Below the pieces are notes generated by a model. The model searched no databases and was not told the origin of the DNA. It worked only from the letters and a program-made list of their open reading frames with translations. DNA of 64,000 nucleotides from Flavobacterium piscisymbiosum (GTDB lineage Bacteria; Bacteroidota; Bacteroidia; Flavobacteriales; Flavobacteriaceae), in NCBI RefSeq assembly GCF_020905295.1, contig NZ_JAJJMM010000001.1:2356001-2420000 (forward strand), given 5' to 3'. The position numbers and the translations under genes were made by a program. Shown here piece after piece: positions 18,401 through 27,271 of this stretch; within the stretch, counting starts at the first letter, position 1; each line of letters begins with the position of its first letter.

Positions 18401-20564
18401 TAAATTTTATCTGGCAAATTCCGGAAACGAATTAAAAATACAATCTCAGGGAGAGCAGGATAATGCGCCGTTAAAAGTTGAATTTGTAAACTTTAAAATT
18501 GAGACGATTATGAATATCGTCAAAAAAGATGAAATTTTAATGCAAGGTTTGATTAATGGTAATGCAGTGGTCGAAAATGTAATGACCAAACCTACTTTTA
18601 CATCAGATTTAAAAATAGATCAGTTTGCTTTTAAAGGAGAACCGGTTGGAGATATTACCGTAAAAGTAGATAATAAAACAGACAATTTACTGAATGCAAA
18701 TGTAGCATTGACCGGAGAAGGAAACGAAGTAAACCTGACCGGAAATTACAAAATAGACGATGGAAATCTTGATTTTAATTTAGATTTGAATAAGTTGTAT
18801 ATCAAAAGTATCCAGGGCTTTACAATGGGTAATGTTACCGATGGAACGGGATATTTATCAGGAAATTTCAAGATTGTAGGCAATGCATCAAGTCCAAAAG
18901 TTTCGGGCGAATTAAATTTTAATGATACAGGATTTAGAATCACGCAACTGAATTCATTTTTCAAAACAGATAAGGAAAAAATCACCTTTAATAATGATGT
19001 AATCACTTTTGATAAGTTCACACTTCAAGACGAAAACGACAACGAATTATCTGTAGACGGAACGATTCAGTCTCCGGATTTCAAAGTATATAACTTTGGT
19101 TTAGTAGTTACGGCAGACGATTTTAGAGCAATACATTCTAAAGAAGCCGATAATGATTTGTTTTATGGTGATATGTTTTTAGACACAAAACTAAATATTA
19201 AAGGAAATCTTGACAGCCCGGTTATCGATGGAACGATAAAAATTAATAAAGAAACCAATTTTACGGTTGTACTGCCGCAGTCAGATCCTTCAATCGCAGA
19301 TCGTGAAGGTATTGTAGAGTTTGTTGATGAAGATAATATGTTATTGAAGCAAACTGTTGCAATGGAAAATCAGTTAAATCAATCGCAGTTGATTGGTATG
19401 GATGTAAGCGTTGAAATCGCTATCGATAAAGAAGCAGAACTGACATTGGTGATCGACAAAGGAAACGGGGATTACCTGAATCTAAAAGGTGAGGCACAAC
19501 TTACAGGAGGAATAGATCCGTCAGGTAAAACGACCTTAACAGGTAAATACGAGTTTTCTGAAGGTGCATACGAAATGAATTTCAATATGATCCGACGAAA
19601 ATTTGATATTCAAAAAGGAAGTTCTATTACCTGGAATGGAGAACCTACAATGGCAACTTTGAATATTACGGCTATTTATAAAGTAGAAACAGCGCCGATA
19701 GATTTGCTTGGCAATCAATTACCAACAGACAATCCGACGGTGAGAAATACCTATAAACAAAAAATTCCTTTTCAGACCTTATTGAAAATGAATGGTGAAC
19801 TTTTAAAACCGGAAATTACTTTTGATATCGTACTTCCGGACGGAAATTATGATGTTTCTACAGATGTTGTATCGCTTACGCAAACCAAATTGGAACAATT
19901 ACGACAAGAACCAGCAGAATTAAACAAACAGGTTTTTGCGCTATTATTATTGAATAGATTCATCGGAGAAAATCCATTTGCAAGCGAAAGCGGCGGAACA
20001 AGTGCAGAATCCTTAGCCAGACAAAGTGTGAGTAAAATACTTTCGCAACAATTAAATGATTTGGCGGGAGAATTAATTACCGGAGTTCAGCTTGAATTCG
20101 ACCTGGAATCAACAGATGATTATACAACAGGAACCAGAGAAAACAGAACCGATCTAAATGTAGGGGTTTCTAAAAAACTATTAAACGACAGGTTAAAAGT
20201 AACCGTAGGAAGCAGTTTTGCAGTCGAAGGACAGGAACGCGCCAATGAAGAAAGTACCAATATTGCCGGAGATGTTGCATTAGATTATCAACTAACCAAA
20301 GACGGACGATACATGCTTCGTGCGTATAGAAAAAATGAATATCAGGTTGCGGTAGAAGGACAGGTAGTTGAGACCGGAGTCGCTTTTATTATCACGATGA
20401 GTTATAATAAATTCAGAGAACTTTTTCATCGTAGTGCAGCCGAAAAGGAAATGATAAAAGAAGAGAAATTGCGCAACGAAAAAAGAAAGCAAAAAGAAAA
20501 AGAAGAGAAGAAAAAAGAAGAAAACGAAGAAAATAAAATTGAAGGAAATGAGCAAAAGACATAG
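15465..20564 (+). CDS. tamB: TamB-type translocation and assembly module protein
   Basis: 1699 residues: an N-terminal membrane anchor (about 10-36), a long repetitive beta-rich region typical of AsmA/TamB bridge proteins, the conserved C-terminal TamB (DUF490) domain (about 1250-1640, with LTGGIDPSGKTTLTGKYEF), and a 40-residue Lys/Glu-rich tail. TamB-like proteins span the periplasm as a lipid-conducting groove and work with an Omp85 partner. That partner, TamL, is encoded directly downstream, with the genes overlapping or nearly touching, so translation is probably coupled. The charged tail may help coupling or be periplasmic; its role is unknown. Confidence 0.93.
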   Translation: MNKKPIHFLKKTLRILLWCVVSIIALLLLLIVLIQVPSIQNYAKDKAITYLHNKIKTKVSLDHISIKFPKDIVLEGFYFEDQKKDTLLAGKRLEVDVDLFKLVSSELEINSVSLENVNANISRNKDGVFNFDYIIKAFESKEPKVEDPDAKPFKISVVKVNLDNVKFSFKDDFSKNDVKVNLTHFDTKFKEFDLDKMNFDIPNIKLDGLKLVLDQDAVEKIAEVSVETVDTISKRKDFNLKLGKISLSKIDIAYDNKDSKLDSGIKLGNLDLSVNKIDLNNQLLDFDTFELKNLKGNLRLGTKDKQIKTPNLDSTAIKQAGWKVKLNDIDIQDVAFKFDDMQSKPVLKGIDYSHLDLDQLNFKAEKLYYGNDTISGNIKALTANDKSGLQIQSLKTNFFYGPKNAYLNDLYLKTPQTLLQNKVKVAYSSIATISKDLGNLSLDANLNQSKIGFKDILLFVPDLQKTNPFKSNPNAILYLNTRLSGKIKDLDIPQFEMSGIGTTKVSLSGKIKGLPDAQKAYYDLDIKKVSSTSKDIYSFVPTGTIPKNIQLPSQLNLQGKFKGSVQNFKTNLALNSSFGNAKVDGLFDQRVKKKEKYDATVYLLDFDLGRLIKNDSIGKITLKAKVKGNGLDPKTARAQFDGLVQKAVFNRYTYKDLALKGNIANGSFDVKSGMKDPNLNFDLVASGNTQDKYPSIKLKLNLDIADLEKLNLHAGPMKLRGNVDADIANSNPDFLNGKVFLSNVQVLQSAEPIVLDSVRVIAFADNNRNNIKISSQFLKAEVDGKYKLTTLTAAIKKSLSKYIDLKNPKVNGESDEQRLAFTLKIDNDPILFKLVPKLTGLEPINITGKYNNVTDSLEVKGTIPRIVYADNTISDGKINIEAKENALEYMVSVATIESGSLKIPFTSLSGKVENNLLTYALEVKDVKDKQQYFIAGEFKTEDSKNIFKIDAENFILNYDKWTIDPENVIEFGGKRLYINKFYLANSGNELKIQSQGEQDNAPLKVEFVNFKIETIMNIVKKDEILMQGLINGNAVVENVMTKPTFTSDLKIDQFAFKGEPVGDITVKVDNKTDNLLNANVALTGEGNEVNLTGNYKIDDGNLDFNLDLNKLYIKSIQGFTMGNVTDGTGYLSGNFKIVGNASSPKVSGELNFNDTGFRITQLNSFFKTDKEKITFNNDVITFDKFTLQDENDNELSVDGTIQSPDFKVYNFGLVVTADDFRAIHSKEADNDLFYGDMFLDTKLNIKGNLDSPVIDGTIKINKETNFTVVLPQSDPSIADREGIVEFVDEDNMLLKQTVAMENQLNQSQLIGMDVSVEIAIDKEAELTLVIDKGNGDYLNLKGEAQLTGGIDPSGKTTLTGKYEFSEGAYEMNFNMIRRKFDIQKGSSITWNGEPTMATLNITAIYKVETAPIDLLGNQLPTDNPTVRNTYKQKIPFQTLLKMNGELLKPEITFDIVLPDGNYDVSTDVVSLTQTKLEQLRQEPAELNKQVFALLLLNRFIGENPFASESGGTSAESLARQSVSKILSQQLNDLAGELITGVQLEFDLESTDDYTTGTRENRTDLNVGVSKKLLNDRLKVTVGSSFAVEGQERANEESTNIAGDVALDYQLTKDGRYMLRAYRKNEYQVAVEGQVVETGVAFIITMSYNKFRELFHRSAAEKEMIKEEKLRNEKRKQKEKEEKKKEENEENKIEGNEQKT

Positions 20565-22866
20565 CAATATGAACATTAGATATGTAAAATATTTTATAGT
20601 GCTATCCTTATTTTTTGTTTTTGGATGCAGCAGTACAAAATATTTGCCTGAAGGAGATTTATTGTACACAGGAGGTTCTGTGACAGTAAAAGATTCTATT
20701 ATAAAAAAGAAAGACAGAAAAGCACTGGAGAAAGAACTGGAAGATTTATTGCGTCCAAAACCCAATAAGCAAATATTTGGTTTACGCCCTAAATTATGGA
20801 TTTACAATATTGCAGGAGAACCTAAAAAGCAAAAAGGAATTCGATATTGGCTGCGCAATAAAGTAGGCGAACCGCCAGTACTTTTTAGTAAAGTCGATTT
20901 AGATTATAATGCATCGGTTTTACGAAATTTTACTGAAAATCGTGGTTATTTTAAAACTCGTGTCAGTGCAGATTCGACTGTAAGTAACAAACGAGTAACA
21001 GCAGAATATACCGTTACACCCAAAAAACAATACATTATAAAAAGTGTAATTTTTCCGGATGATTCTCTGGCGATGTCAAGAATAATTGGAAGATCAAGCC
21101 GAAGAAGTTTGTTGAAAGTAGGAAAACCGTATGATCTTGATATTATAAAAGCAGAAAGAGAAAGGATAGATGCAAGGCTGAAAGAAAAAGGATATTATTA
21201 TTTTAATCCCGATTATCTTCTGGCTCAGGTAGACAGCAGTAAAGGTGATCATGAAGTAAAAATAAGGCTGGTAATAAAAGCAGATGCGCCACCAAAAGCT
21301 TTGACCGCATATAAGATTAATAAAATTGTAGTATATCCTAATTTTACAGTTTCGAAAGACAGTGTAAAATACACTCAGAAAGATATTCTTCAATATAAGG
21401 ATTTTACTATTATTGATACGGCAAATACGTTTAAACCCAGAGTTTTTGATAGATCGATTTATTTCAAAAAAGGAGATGTATACAACAGAAAAGATCATAA
21501 TCTGACCTTGAACCGTTTTGTAAATCTGGGCACCTTTAGTTTTGTAAAAAATGAATTCAAACCATCAGACAGTATAAAAAACGCATTAGATTCGTATTAC
21601 TACTTAACACTTTTACCTAAGAAATTTATTCGTGTAGAAGTTTTAGGAAAAACAAACTCAGCAAGTTATACAGGAACAGAAGTGAACGTAAACTGGAACA
21701 ACCGAAACCTTTTTCGTGGTGCAGAATTGCTTACCGTATCTGTTTTTGGAGGAGCTGATTTTCAGCTTTCGGGAACCAATAACGGGAAAAACATATACAA
21801 ACTGGGAACAGAAACTAGTTTGACATGGCCCAGATTTATTGTTCCGTTTTTTCATGTTAAAGGAAATAGCGAATATGTACCAAGAACCAAAGCAACAGTA
21901 CGATACGAATATCAAAACAGAACGCAACTCTATGCTTTGAATTCGTTTAAAACATCCTTTGGTTATCAATGGAAAGAGAATGTTAGAAAAGAACACCAGT
22001 TGAATATTATTGATGTTACCTATGTAAGTCCCAATAATGTAACGGCAGAATATAGGGAAGATATTAAGGAAGATGCATCTTTAGGAAAAGTAATTGAAAA
22101 GCAATTAATTTTTGGTCCAACGTATTCATATACGTATACGAACACTATGCAAAAACGTAAAAAGAATACTTTCTATTTTAATGGCGAATTAGATTTAGCA
22201 GGAAATATTACGGGTTTGGCTACAGGTGCAAATGTAAGAAAGAACGATACGATAAAAATTTTCGATGTTCCGTTTAGTCAGTTTGTAAAAATAAGAGCTG
22301 ATTTCAGACATTATTTAAAATTAAGTAAAGAAAGTGAATGGGCGAGTAGGATTATTATTGGGGCTGGACTTCCATACGGAAATTCTGGTGCATTGCCAAC
22401 ATCAAAACAATTTGTAGTAGGAGGAACCAATAGTATTCGTGCCTTCAGAGCCAGATCTCTGGGGCCGGGAAGTTATGTAAATACGGTAACAGACAATTCA
22501 TATTTGCCAGATCAGTCAGGAGATTTAAAATTGGAATTTAGTACAGAATATAGAGCAAAACTTTTTAGCATCGTTCGCGGAGCTGTATTTGTAGATGCGG
22601 GAAATGTTTGGCTGCTAAACGCTGATCCCAATAAACCGGGTGGACAAATTACCAAAGACTTTATGAAAGATATTGCTGTTGGAGCCGGAGCCGGATTGCG
22701 TTTTGATTTGTCTTTTCTGGTTCTAAGAACCGATTTAGCTTTTCCATTGCGCAGACCTGATTTACCAGACGGTCAAAGATGGGTTATCGATGATATTAAT
22801 TTCGGAAGCGGACCGTGGAGAAAAGACAACCTGATTTTAAACATCGCAATTGGATATCCGTTCTAG
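20548..22866 (+). CDS. tamL: TamL, lipoprotein-type Omp85/BamA family protein
   Basis: 772 residues if started at the ATG at 20548, which overlaps the tamB stop by 17 bp; an ATG at 20569, 5 bp after the stop, gives the cleaner lipoprotein signal MNIRYVKYFIVLSLFFVFGC and is a good alternative. The lipobox is FVFGC followed by SSTKYLPEGD. POTRA-like segments come next, then a C-terminal 16-strand Omp85 barrel containing FVVGGTNSIRAFRARSLGPG and ending LNIAIGYPF. TamL is the Bacteroidota lipoprotein counterpart of TamA and partners TamB in outer-membrane biogenesis. Confidence 0.92.
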   Translation: MSKRHSNMNIRYVKYFIVLSLFFVFGCSSTKYLPEGDLLYTGGSVTVKDSIIKKKDRKALEKELEDLLRPKPNKQIFGLRPKLWIYNIAGEPKKQKGIRYWLRNKVGEPPVLFSKVDLDYNASVLRNFTENRGYFKTRVSADSTVSNKRVTAEYTVTPKKQYIIKSVIFPDDSLAMSRIIGRSSRRSLLKVGKPYDLDIIKAERERIDARLKEKGYYYFNPDYLLAQVDSSKGDHEVKIRLVIKADAPPKALTAYKINKIVVYPNFTVSKDSVKYTQKDILQYKDFTIIDTANTFKPRVFDRSIYFKKGDVYNRKDHNLTLNRFVNLGTFSFVKNEFKPSDSIKNALDSYYYLTLLPKKFIRVEVLGKTNSASYTGTEVNVNWNNRNLFRGAELLTVSVFGGADFQLSGTNNGKNIYKLGTETSLTWPRFIVPFFHVKGNSEYVPRTKATVRYEYQNRTQLYALNSFKTSFGYQWKENVRKEHQLNIIDVTYVSPNNVTAEYREDIKEDASLGKVIEKQLIFGPTYSYTYTNTMQKRKKNTFYFNGELDLAGNITGLATGANVRKNDTIKIFDVPFSQFVKIRADFRHYLKLSKESEWASRIIIGAGLPYGNSGALPTSKQFVVGGTNSIRAFRARSLGPGSYVNTVTDNSYLPDQSGDLKLEFSTEYRAKLFSIVRGAVFVDAGNVWLLNADPNKPGGQITKDFMKDIAVGAGAGLRFDLSFLVLRTDLAFPLRRPDLPDGQRWVIDDINFGSGPWRKDNLILNIAIGYPF

Positions 22867-22875
22867 AGAAAGTTA

Positions 22876-23001
22876 GCCACGAATTACACGAATTTACGCT
22901 AATACTTTGTGTATAATTTATTAATGGCGTGAATTTAAAATTCTTAAAATTGATTATTATGCGCAAACTATGAATTTGTGAAAATTTGTGAAATTTGTGG
23001 C
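22876..23001. repeat. Palindromic repeat, GCCACGAATT type
   Basis: GCCACGAATTACACGAATTT (from 22876) pairs imperfectly with a right arm ending AAATTTGTGAAATTTGTGGC (to 23001). It lies in the 225-bp gap after tamL and may serve as its terminator, since a run of A residues rather than T follows on this strand. Related arms occur at 14272-14300 and 23725-23755. Confidence 0.6.
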
Positions 23002-23091
23002 GAAAAAAAAACTTTATGACAAAGAAACTTCCTAGTCAAAAACTTTTATCCTCTTAGAAAAAGAAGTAAATTGGTCTAATAAAATAATAGA

Positions 23092-23721
23092 ATGCAAAAT
23101 TTAATAAAGAGAATAATAGTTTTAGCTGCGCTCGTACTTGTAATAGTTCTGGGTTTCAAATATTGCGAGTTCAAAAAAGACGACGATTCTACTATTGATT
23201 ATAATACCAATCTTATTCAGCAACAAATCCTTAATGTTGGTAAACTGGTAGTCACCGAAGGACATTTCTCAGAAGTCATCACCTACAAAAACCAACAGAA
23301 ATATTTGATGGATATGGTTTCTTTTGAAAAGAAAGCCCTTGTTGTCGTAAATGCAAATGTTACCGTTGCCTACGATTTGCATAAAATGAAATACGATATC
23401 GACGAAAAAAACAAAACCATCACCATTCTAAATATTCCGAAAGAAGAAATAACCATCAATCCTGATATTCAATTCTATGATGTAGAACAAAGCAAACTGA
23501 ATCCGTTTACAGGAGAAGATTACAATAAAATCAACAAATCAGTAAAAGCAAATCTGGCCAAGAAAATCGAAAAATCGACACTAAAAACCAACGCTCAAAA
23601 CAGATTAATCAGCGAATTATCTAAGATTTTAATCCTAACCAATTCAATGGGGTGGAAATTGCAATATGAAGGAAAAACAATAGAATCTGATAAGGATTTT
23701 AATGAAGATTTGAAGTTGTGA
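23092..23721 (+). CDS. DUF4230 domain protein
   Basis: 209 residues. One N-terminal membrane helix (about 5-23, IIVLAALVLVIVLGF) precedes a DUF4230 domain (about 45-185) with VVTEGHFSEVITYKNQ, VNANVTVAYDLHKMKYDID and ITILNIPKEEITINPDIQFY. The domain is found in Bacteroidota and Firmicutes and has no known function. The anchor suggests a periplasmic or membrane-associated role. Separated by a palindrome from tamL and convergent with the hydroxylase gene. Confidence 0.88.
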   Translation: MQNLIKRIIVLAALVLVIVLGFKYCEFKKDDDSTIDYNTNLIQQQILNVGKLVVTEGHFSEVITYKNQQKYLMDMVSFEKKALVVVNANVTVAYDLHKMKYDIDEKNKTITILNIPKEEITINPDIQFYDVEQSKLNPFTGEDYNKINKSVKANLAKKIEKSTLKTNAQNRLISELSKILILTNSMGWKLQYEGKTIESDKDFNEDLKL

Positions 23722-23783
23722 TTTGCCACGAAGGCGCTAAGACACAAAGTTTTTTTTATAGATTATAAAGTGGCTAAATAAAG

Positions 23784-23852
23784 AATCTCGCAAAGTCGCA
23801 AAGTCACAAAGAAAAAAACTTAAAGTTAAAAACTTTGCGTCTTTGCGAGATT
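23784..23852. repeat. Palindromic repeat between convergent genes, TCTCGCAAAG type
   Basis: Left arm AATCTCGCAAAGTCGCAAAG (23784-23803) pairs with 23833-23852, one mismatch in 20. Related hairpins occur at 30866-31022 and 49318-49406. It probably also terminates transcription between the convergent genes. Confidence 0.7.
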
Positions 23853-23875
23853 AAAAAAAAATTTCGGGCAGTAAA

Positions 23876-25633
23876 TTAAACCGCTTTCTTATCGAAAATC
23901 AAATCCAATCCACCAGCAATCAAATGCGCCACTTCAGGACGTTTTACTTTCAATTGATCCAAATAAACCAAGACTTCCTGTAAAAGCTGGTCTTCGTTTG
24001 AATCCTTCAAAAGCTCAGCAATTTCAACAGAAAGTAACCAATCACTAGAATGGTTTTTTTGAAGTTTTTCAAAAACAGCTTTCAATTCAGATTTAGAATC
24101 TTTGTTTTCTCTAATCATACGAACCGTTTGATATAAAACCTCAAGATCATCACGTTCGTCCGTATGTTTGGCTTTAATAGTAGTTGTTTTTGGAACAGAA
24201 TTAATCAAATCAAAACTATTCACATCGGCTGGACCGGAAAAAGCAGAAACCACTTTTTTACCAATTGCCATATCATAATTTCCCCACTCCGGCTGAAACA
24301 AAATTGTTTCGCCATGCGTTACCGTACAATTTCTAAAACTAATCAGGATAATTTCTCCATGTAAGTTTCTTGATCCGGTTATAATTTCGCCTTCAACAAT
24401 AATATTACCTTCAAATTCCAGTTTTACGGTTTCATTTTCAACAATAGAATAAGCCTGTAAATCCTTCGGACTCATATCTTCAATCGCAAGATTAAAGCCT
24501 TTCAGTTTCCCAATCGGACTTCCAAAACCTTCCGGATGCGTCAAAGTTCCGTGACCCACCAATTCTTTTTCACGGTACGATAAAGCTGTTTTTCCGGTAG
24601 TCTGAATGTAAACCGGTTTTCCTTCCTCTTCCAGAACATTAGTAAAAACTCCCGAAATTTGTAAACCCGTACTCAACTCAATAGTTCCTAAAGCATTCGA
24701 ATGAATCAGTTTCTGAATCCCCGAAAGACCTCCCGTACGTAATGCCATTTTATTCGCAAACTCTTCCAAAATCAAACTTAAATAAGAAAAATTTGGCGTT
24801 ACATAAAGTTGAGGTTGTAACTGCGTAATATCAAAATTTTGATTCGCAGCCGAGATATCATAAGGAATTTTCTTTACGTTATCTGTCATGCACCAGGCAC
24901 TTTCACCAATAGACGAAAGTAATCCGGCACCATATATTTTTGGGTTTTCAACCGTTCCAATCAAGCCATATTCAACCGTCCACCAATGCAGATTTCGAAT
25001 CTGGGCCATTTCAGACAATTCTCCCATATTATTCTGTAAATCGGCAACCGCTTTTTCGGCTTCATCGATTTTTTCTTGCGGTGTATCTTCAGCCTCTTTC
25101 AAAATCGAAAGCAAACGAATCGCTTCATACATCTGATAATCTTTGTGTGATGAAATCGCTTTACAGCCAATCTCACCAAAACGTCTCAAATACTCAGCAT
25201 ATTCAGGATTTGCAATAATAGGAGCATGGCCGGCACCTTCGTGAATAATATCCGGCGCAGGCGTATATTCAATATGTTCAAGCTGACGAATATCCGAGGC
25301 AATAACCAGAACATTATACGCCTGAAATTCCATAAAAGCATTGGGCGGGATAAACCCATCAACGGCAACAGCAGCCCAGCCAATTTCGGTCAGAATTCTG
25401 TTCATCCCGTACATACTTGGGATCGAATCAATTTCGATTCCCGTTTTACGCAATCCGTCTAGATACGAACTATGCGCAACTTTCGATAAATAATCTACAT
25501 TTTTACGCATTACATAACGCCAAACAGCTTGATTTATAGGAGTGTAATCGCTATAATCCTGAGGTTTAATAAATTGCTTTAAATGTTTAGGCAATCGCTC
25601 TAATAACGGGTTTGTTTCAATACTTGCATTCAT
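23876..25633 (-). CDS. Aromatic amino acid hydroxylase (pterin-dependent), long form
   Basis: 585 residues. The catalytic fold shows the iron site: His131 and His136 (DIIHEGAGHAPII) and Glu221 (WWTVEYGLIG), matching the 2-His-1-carboxylate triad of phenylalanine, tyrosine and tryptophan hydroxylases. Bacterial PhhA proteins are about 260-300 residues. Here the recognisable core ends near 310, and roughly 270 further residues form an extra C-terminal region with a small beta-rich part (VGHGTLTHPEGFGSPIGK) and helices near the end. No pterin dehydratase or other Phe/Tyr catabolic gene is adjacent. Hydroxylation of Phe to Tyr is the likely reaction; substrate is inferred. Confidence 0.9.
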   Translation of the reverse strand: MNASIETNPLLERLPKHLKQFIKPQDYSDYTPINQAVWRYVMRKNVDYLSKVAHSSYLDGLRKTGIEIDSIPSMYGMNRILTEIGWAAVAVDGFIPPNAFMEFQAYNVLVIASDIRQLEHIEYTPAPDIIHEGAGHAPIIANPEYAEYLRRFGEIGCKAISSHKDYQMYEAIRLLSILKEAEDTPQEKIDEAEKAVADLQNNMGELSEMAQIRNLHWWTVEYGLIGTVENPKIYGAGLLSSIGESAWCMTDNVKKIPYDISAANQNFDITQLQPQLYVTPNFSYLSLILEEFANKMALRTGGLSGIQKLIHSNALGTIELSTGLQISGVFTNVLEEEGKPVYIQTTGKTALSYREKELVGHGTLTHPEGFGSPIGKLKGFNLAIEDMSPKDLQAYSIVENETVKLEFEGNIIVEGEIITGSRNLHGEIILISFRNCTVTHGETILFQPEWGNYDMAIGKKVVSAFSGPADVNSFDLINSVPKTTTIKAKHTDERDDLEVLYQTVRMIRENKDSKSELKAVFEKLQKNHSSDWLLSVEIAELLKDSNEDQLLQEVLVYLDQLKVKRPEVAHLIAGGLDLIFDKKAV

Positions 25634-25772
25634 TTCGAAAACGTTGTAGATTAGAATGTAAAATTACGAATTAAGACCGCTATTTTTTGCTATTCGTTAC
25701 AATTTTTTTATTCGAAATGATTTATTATTGCGTTTTTCGTGAAGTTTGTCTTAAGAGCCTGTGTAGTTTTTA

Positions 25773-25851
25773 GGAGCTGTTTCCTGCTATCCGCTATATC
25801 TTTTGTGGCGAACCCCGCCACAAAAGGATGCCGCTTCTATCAGGGCTAGGA
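25773..25851. repeat. Dispersed hairpin repeat, CTGCTATCCGCT type (copy 1)
   Basis: A conserved frame TTCCTGCTATCCGCTATATC, then the hairpin CTTTTGTGGCG/CGCCACAAAAG, then GGATGCCGCTTCTATCAGGG. A second copy at 46736-46802 keeps the frame, but its hairpin arms differ in sequence while still pairing. It occupies the 304-bp gap upstream of the hydroxylase gene; the rest of that gap is AT-rich and featureless. Confidence 0.7.
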
Positions 25852-25937
25852 CTTTAGTTTTCAGAAGATATTATTTTTTTGCGCAAGAGTTGTTTTGATT
25901 TTATAGATTTTGAAGCATTAATATAAAAGTGAAAATT

Positions 25938-26384
25938 CTAGCAGTCGTTATTGTCAAAACTCACTCTTTCCATTGTCTTTTCATAGCTTTCAACTTCTTT
26001 TTTAGTCATTGAAGCCTCTTTTAAATCTACCTTCAATTGCTTTTTAGTATCAGGGCTGATCCATAAACCTGAAAAAGTATTTCCCGTTTTCTTTAAAATT
26101 AAAACACCGCTAAAATCATGTTCGACCATTACAAATTCATTTTCAGCCTTTTTGTTCTGCGTGGGATAAATTTGAATCCATTTGCTTGATTTATTGTAGC
26201 GATACATTGAGGCAAACATCAAATCAGCAGTACATGGATTTTCTTCTGTTTTGATATAAAGAGTTATGGGTGTTTTTCCATCAATAGTTCCTTTGTATAA
26301 ATTAGAAACCGGAGCTTGAGATTGTGCATTCAAATGACTTAAAAAAGAGAAACAGATTGTAAAGAACAGGATAACTTTTTTCAT
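25938..26384 (-). CDS. Secreted hypothetical protein
   Basis: 148 residues with a signal peptide (1-20, MKKVILFFTICFSFLSHLNA). The mature part has beta-rich segments (YKGTIDGKTPITLYIKTEE, FVMVEHDFSGVLILKK, FSGLWISPDTKKQLKVDL) and a cysteine at residue 52 that may pair with Cys148 at the C-terminus. I do not recognise the family. Likely periplasmic. No operon partner: 93 bp separates it from the haemoglobin gene upstream. Confidence 0.75.
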   Translation of the reverse strand: MKKVILFFTICFSFLSHLNAQSQAPVSNLYKGTIDGKTPITLYIKTEENPCTADLMFASMYRYNKSSKWIQIYPTQNKKAENEFVMVEHDFSGVLILKKTGNTFSGLWISPDTKKQLKVDLKEASMTKKEVESYEKTMERVSFDNNDC

Positions 26385-26477
26385 TTTAATTAAATTGTTT
26401 TTGATTTGGCTTTAGCAGTATTTTCAAATCAAATTTATTTAATAAAAAATAGTATCCAATCTAAATCTTGAATATTT

Positions 26478-26888
26478 TTAAGATTTACCTGATGTATTTC
26501 TCAGTTCGTTTTCAGCATTTCTAAAATATTCAATTTTGTGGCTGAACATATAGGCCATATTTGCAGCACGCATTTTAGCTTCTTCGGTTATTGGGCCGAC
26601 AAATTGTGCATCGATTGTGGTATTAAAAATTGCAATCCAGCGGTCAAAATGCGTTTTATCTACAGGTAATTGTTTGTGTGGCGGAAAAGGAGTTCCTGAA
26701 TAAGCTCTTACATCAAATAAAATAGTTTGCCAGAATCCGTACATTTTTTGCAGATGAGGTTCCCAGCGATCTAGCAATTTGTCATTAAAGATAGGACCAA
26801 TCAGCTCATCTTTTCGAACATTTGCATAAAAGCTGTTCACCATTTGTTTAATGTCTTCTAAGTTCGAAATATCTTTAAGCGTCTCCAT
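26478..26888 (-). CDS. Group III truncated haemoglobin
   Basis: 136 residues, typical of 2/2 globins. By alignment to Campylobacter Ctb from memory, the proximal haem ligand is His71 (FPPHKQL), Tyr21 is the B10 distal tyrosine (SFYANVRKD) and Trp84 is G8 (FDRWIAIF). LGPIFN-like DELIGPIFND and ANMAYMFSHKIEYF complete the fold. Group III globins bind O2 tightly and are tied to oxygen or NO handling. It is monocistronic, with a promoter-like box upstream. Confidence 0.93.
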   Translation of the reverse strand: METLKDISNLEDIKQMVNSFYANVRKDELIGPIFNDKLLDRWEPHLQKMYGFWQTILFDVRAYSGTPFPPHKQLPVDKTHFDRWIAIFNTTIDAQFVGPITEEAKMRAANMAYMFSHKIEYFRNAENELRNTSGKS

Positions 26889-26911
26889 ATTTTTAGTAAT
26901 TATATAAACCG

Positions 26912-26919
26912 CAAAAATA
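26912..26919 (-). promoter_or_regulatory. Promoter -7 box for the truncated haemoglobin gene
   Basis: On the minus strand TATTTTTG matches TAnnTTTG, 23 bp before the start codon. The -33 element is not clear. Confidence 0.45.
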
Positions 26920-27271
26920 AGCTATAACTCTAAGTTTATTCTATGAGATTTATCATTTGTGAAAATTTTATAACAGGATAGGGTATTTAGAAGATGATCT
27001 AAAAGCTTGATTTTAAAATATTTATTTGTGTAATAAAATATAAAAGTAATGTTTTGTGATTTTTTAGAGTATAAGTAATTGATAATTAATTATTTGGAAA
27101 AATAAAAGATGAGTTTTTGTTAAGGTAATTTTTACAAATGATGTGTATTTGTAAAGTCTCAGTTATATCGATTTCGTGAAAGATTGATGTAATTTAGATG
27201 CGTTTTAATAAAAATAATCATAATAAAATGACAAAAAATTAACTATCTAAAAACCACAAAACTTTAAAAAA
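26920..27271. other. AT-rich intergenic region upstream of the GH30 gene
   Basis: About 350 bp without a coding frame or strong palindrome. I see no convincing TAnnTTTG box on the plus strand close to the GH30 start and no riboswitch-like structure. Confidence 0.5.

Noticed and set aside
20539..20547. TTG start for tamL at 20539
   Set aside because: ATG codons at 20548 and 20569 are available and the lipoprotein signal fits the later ones better.
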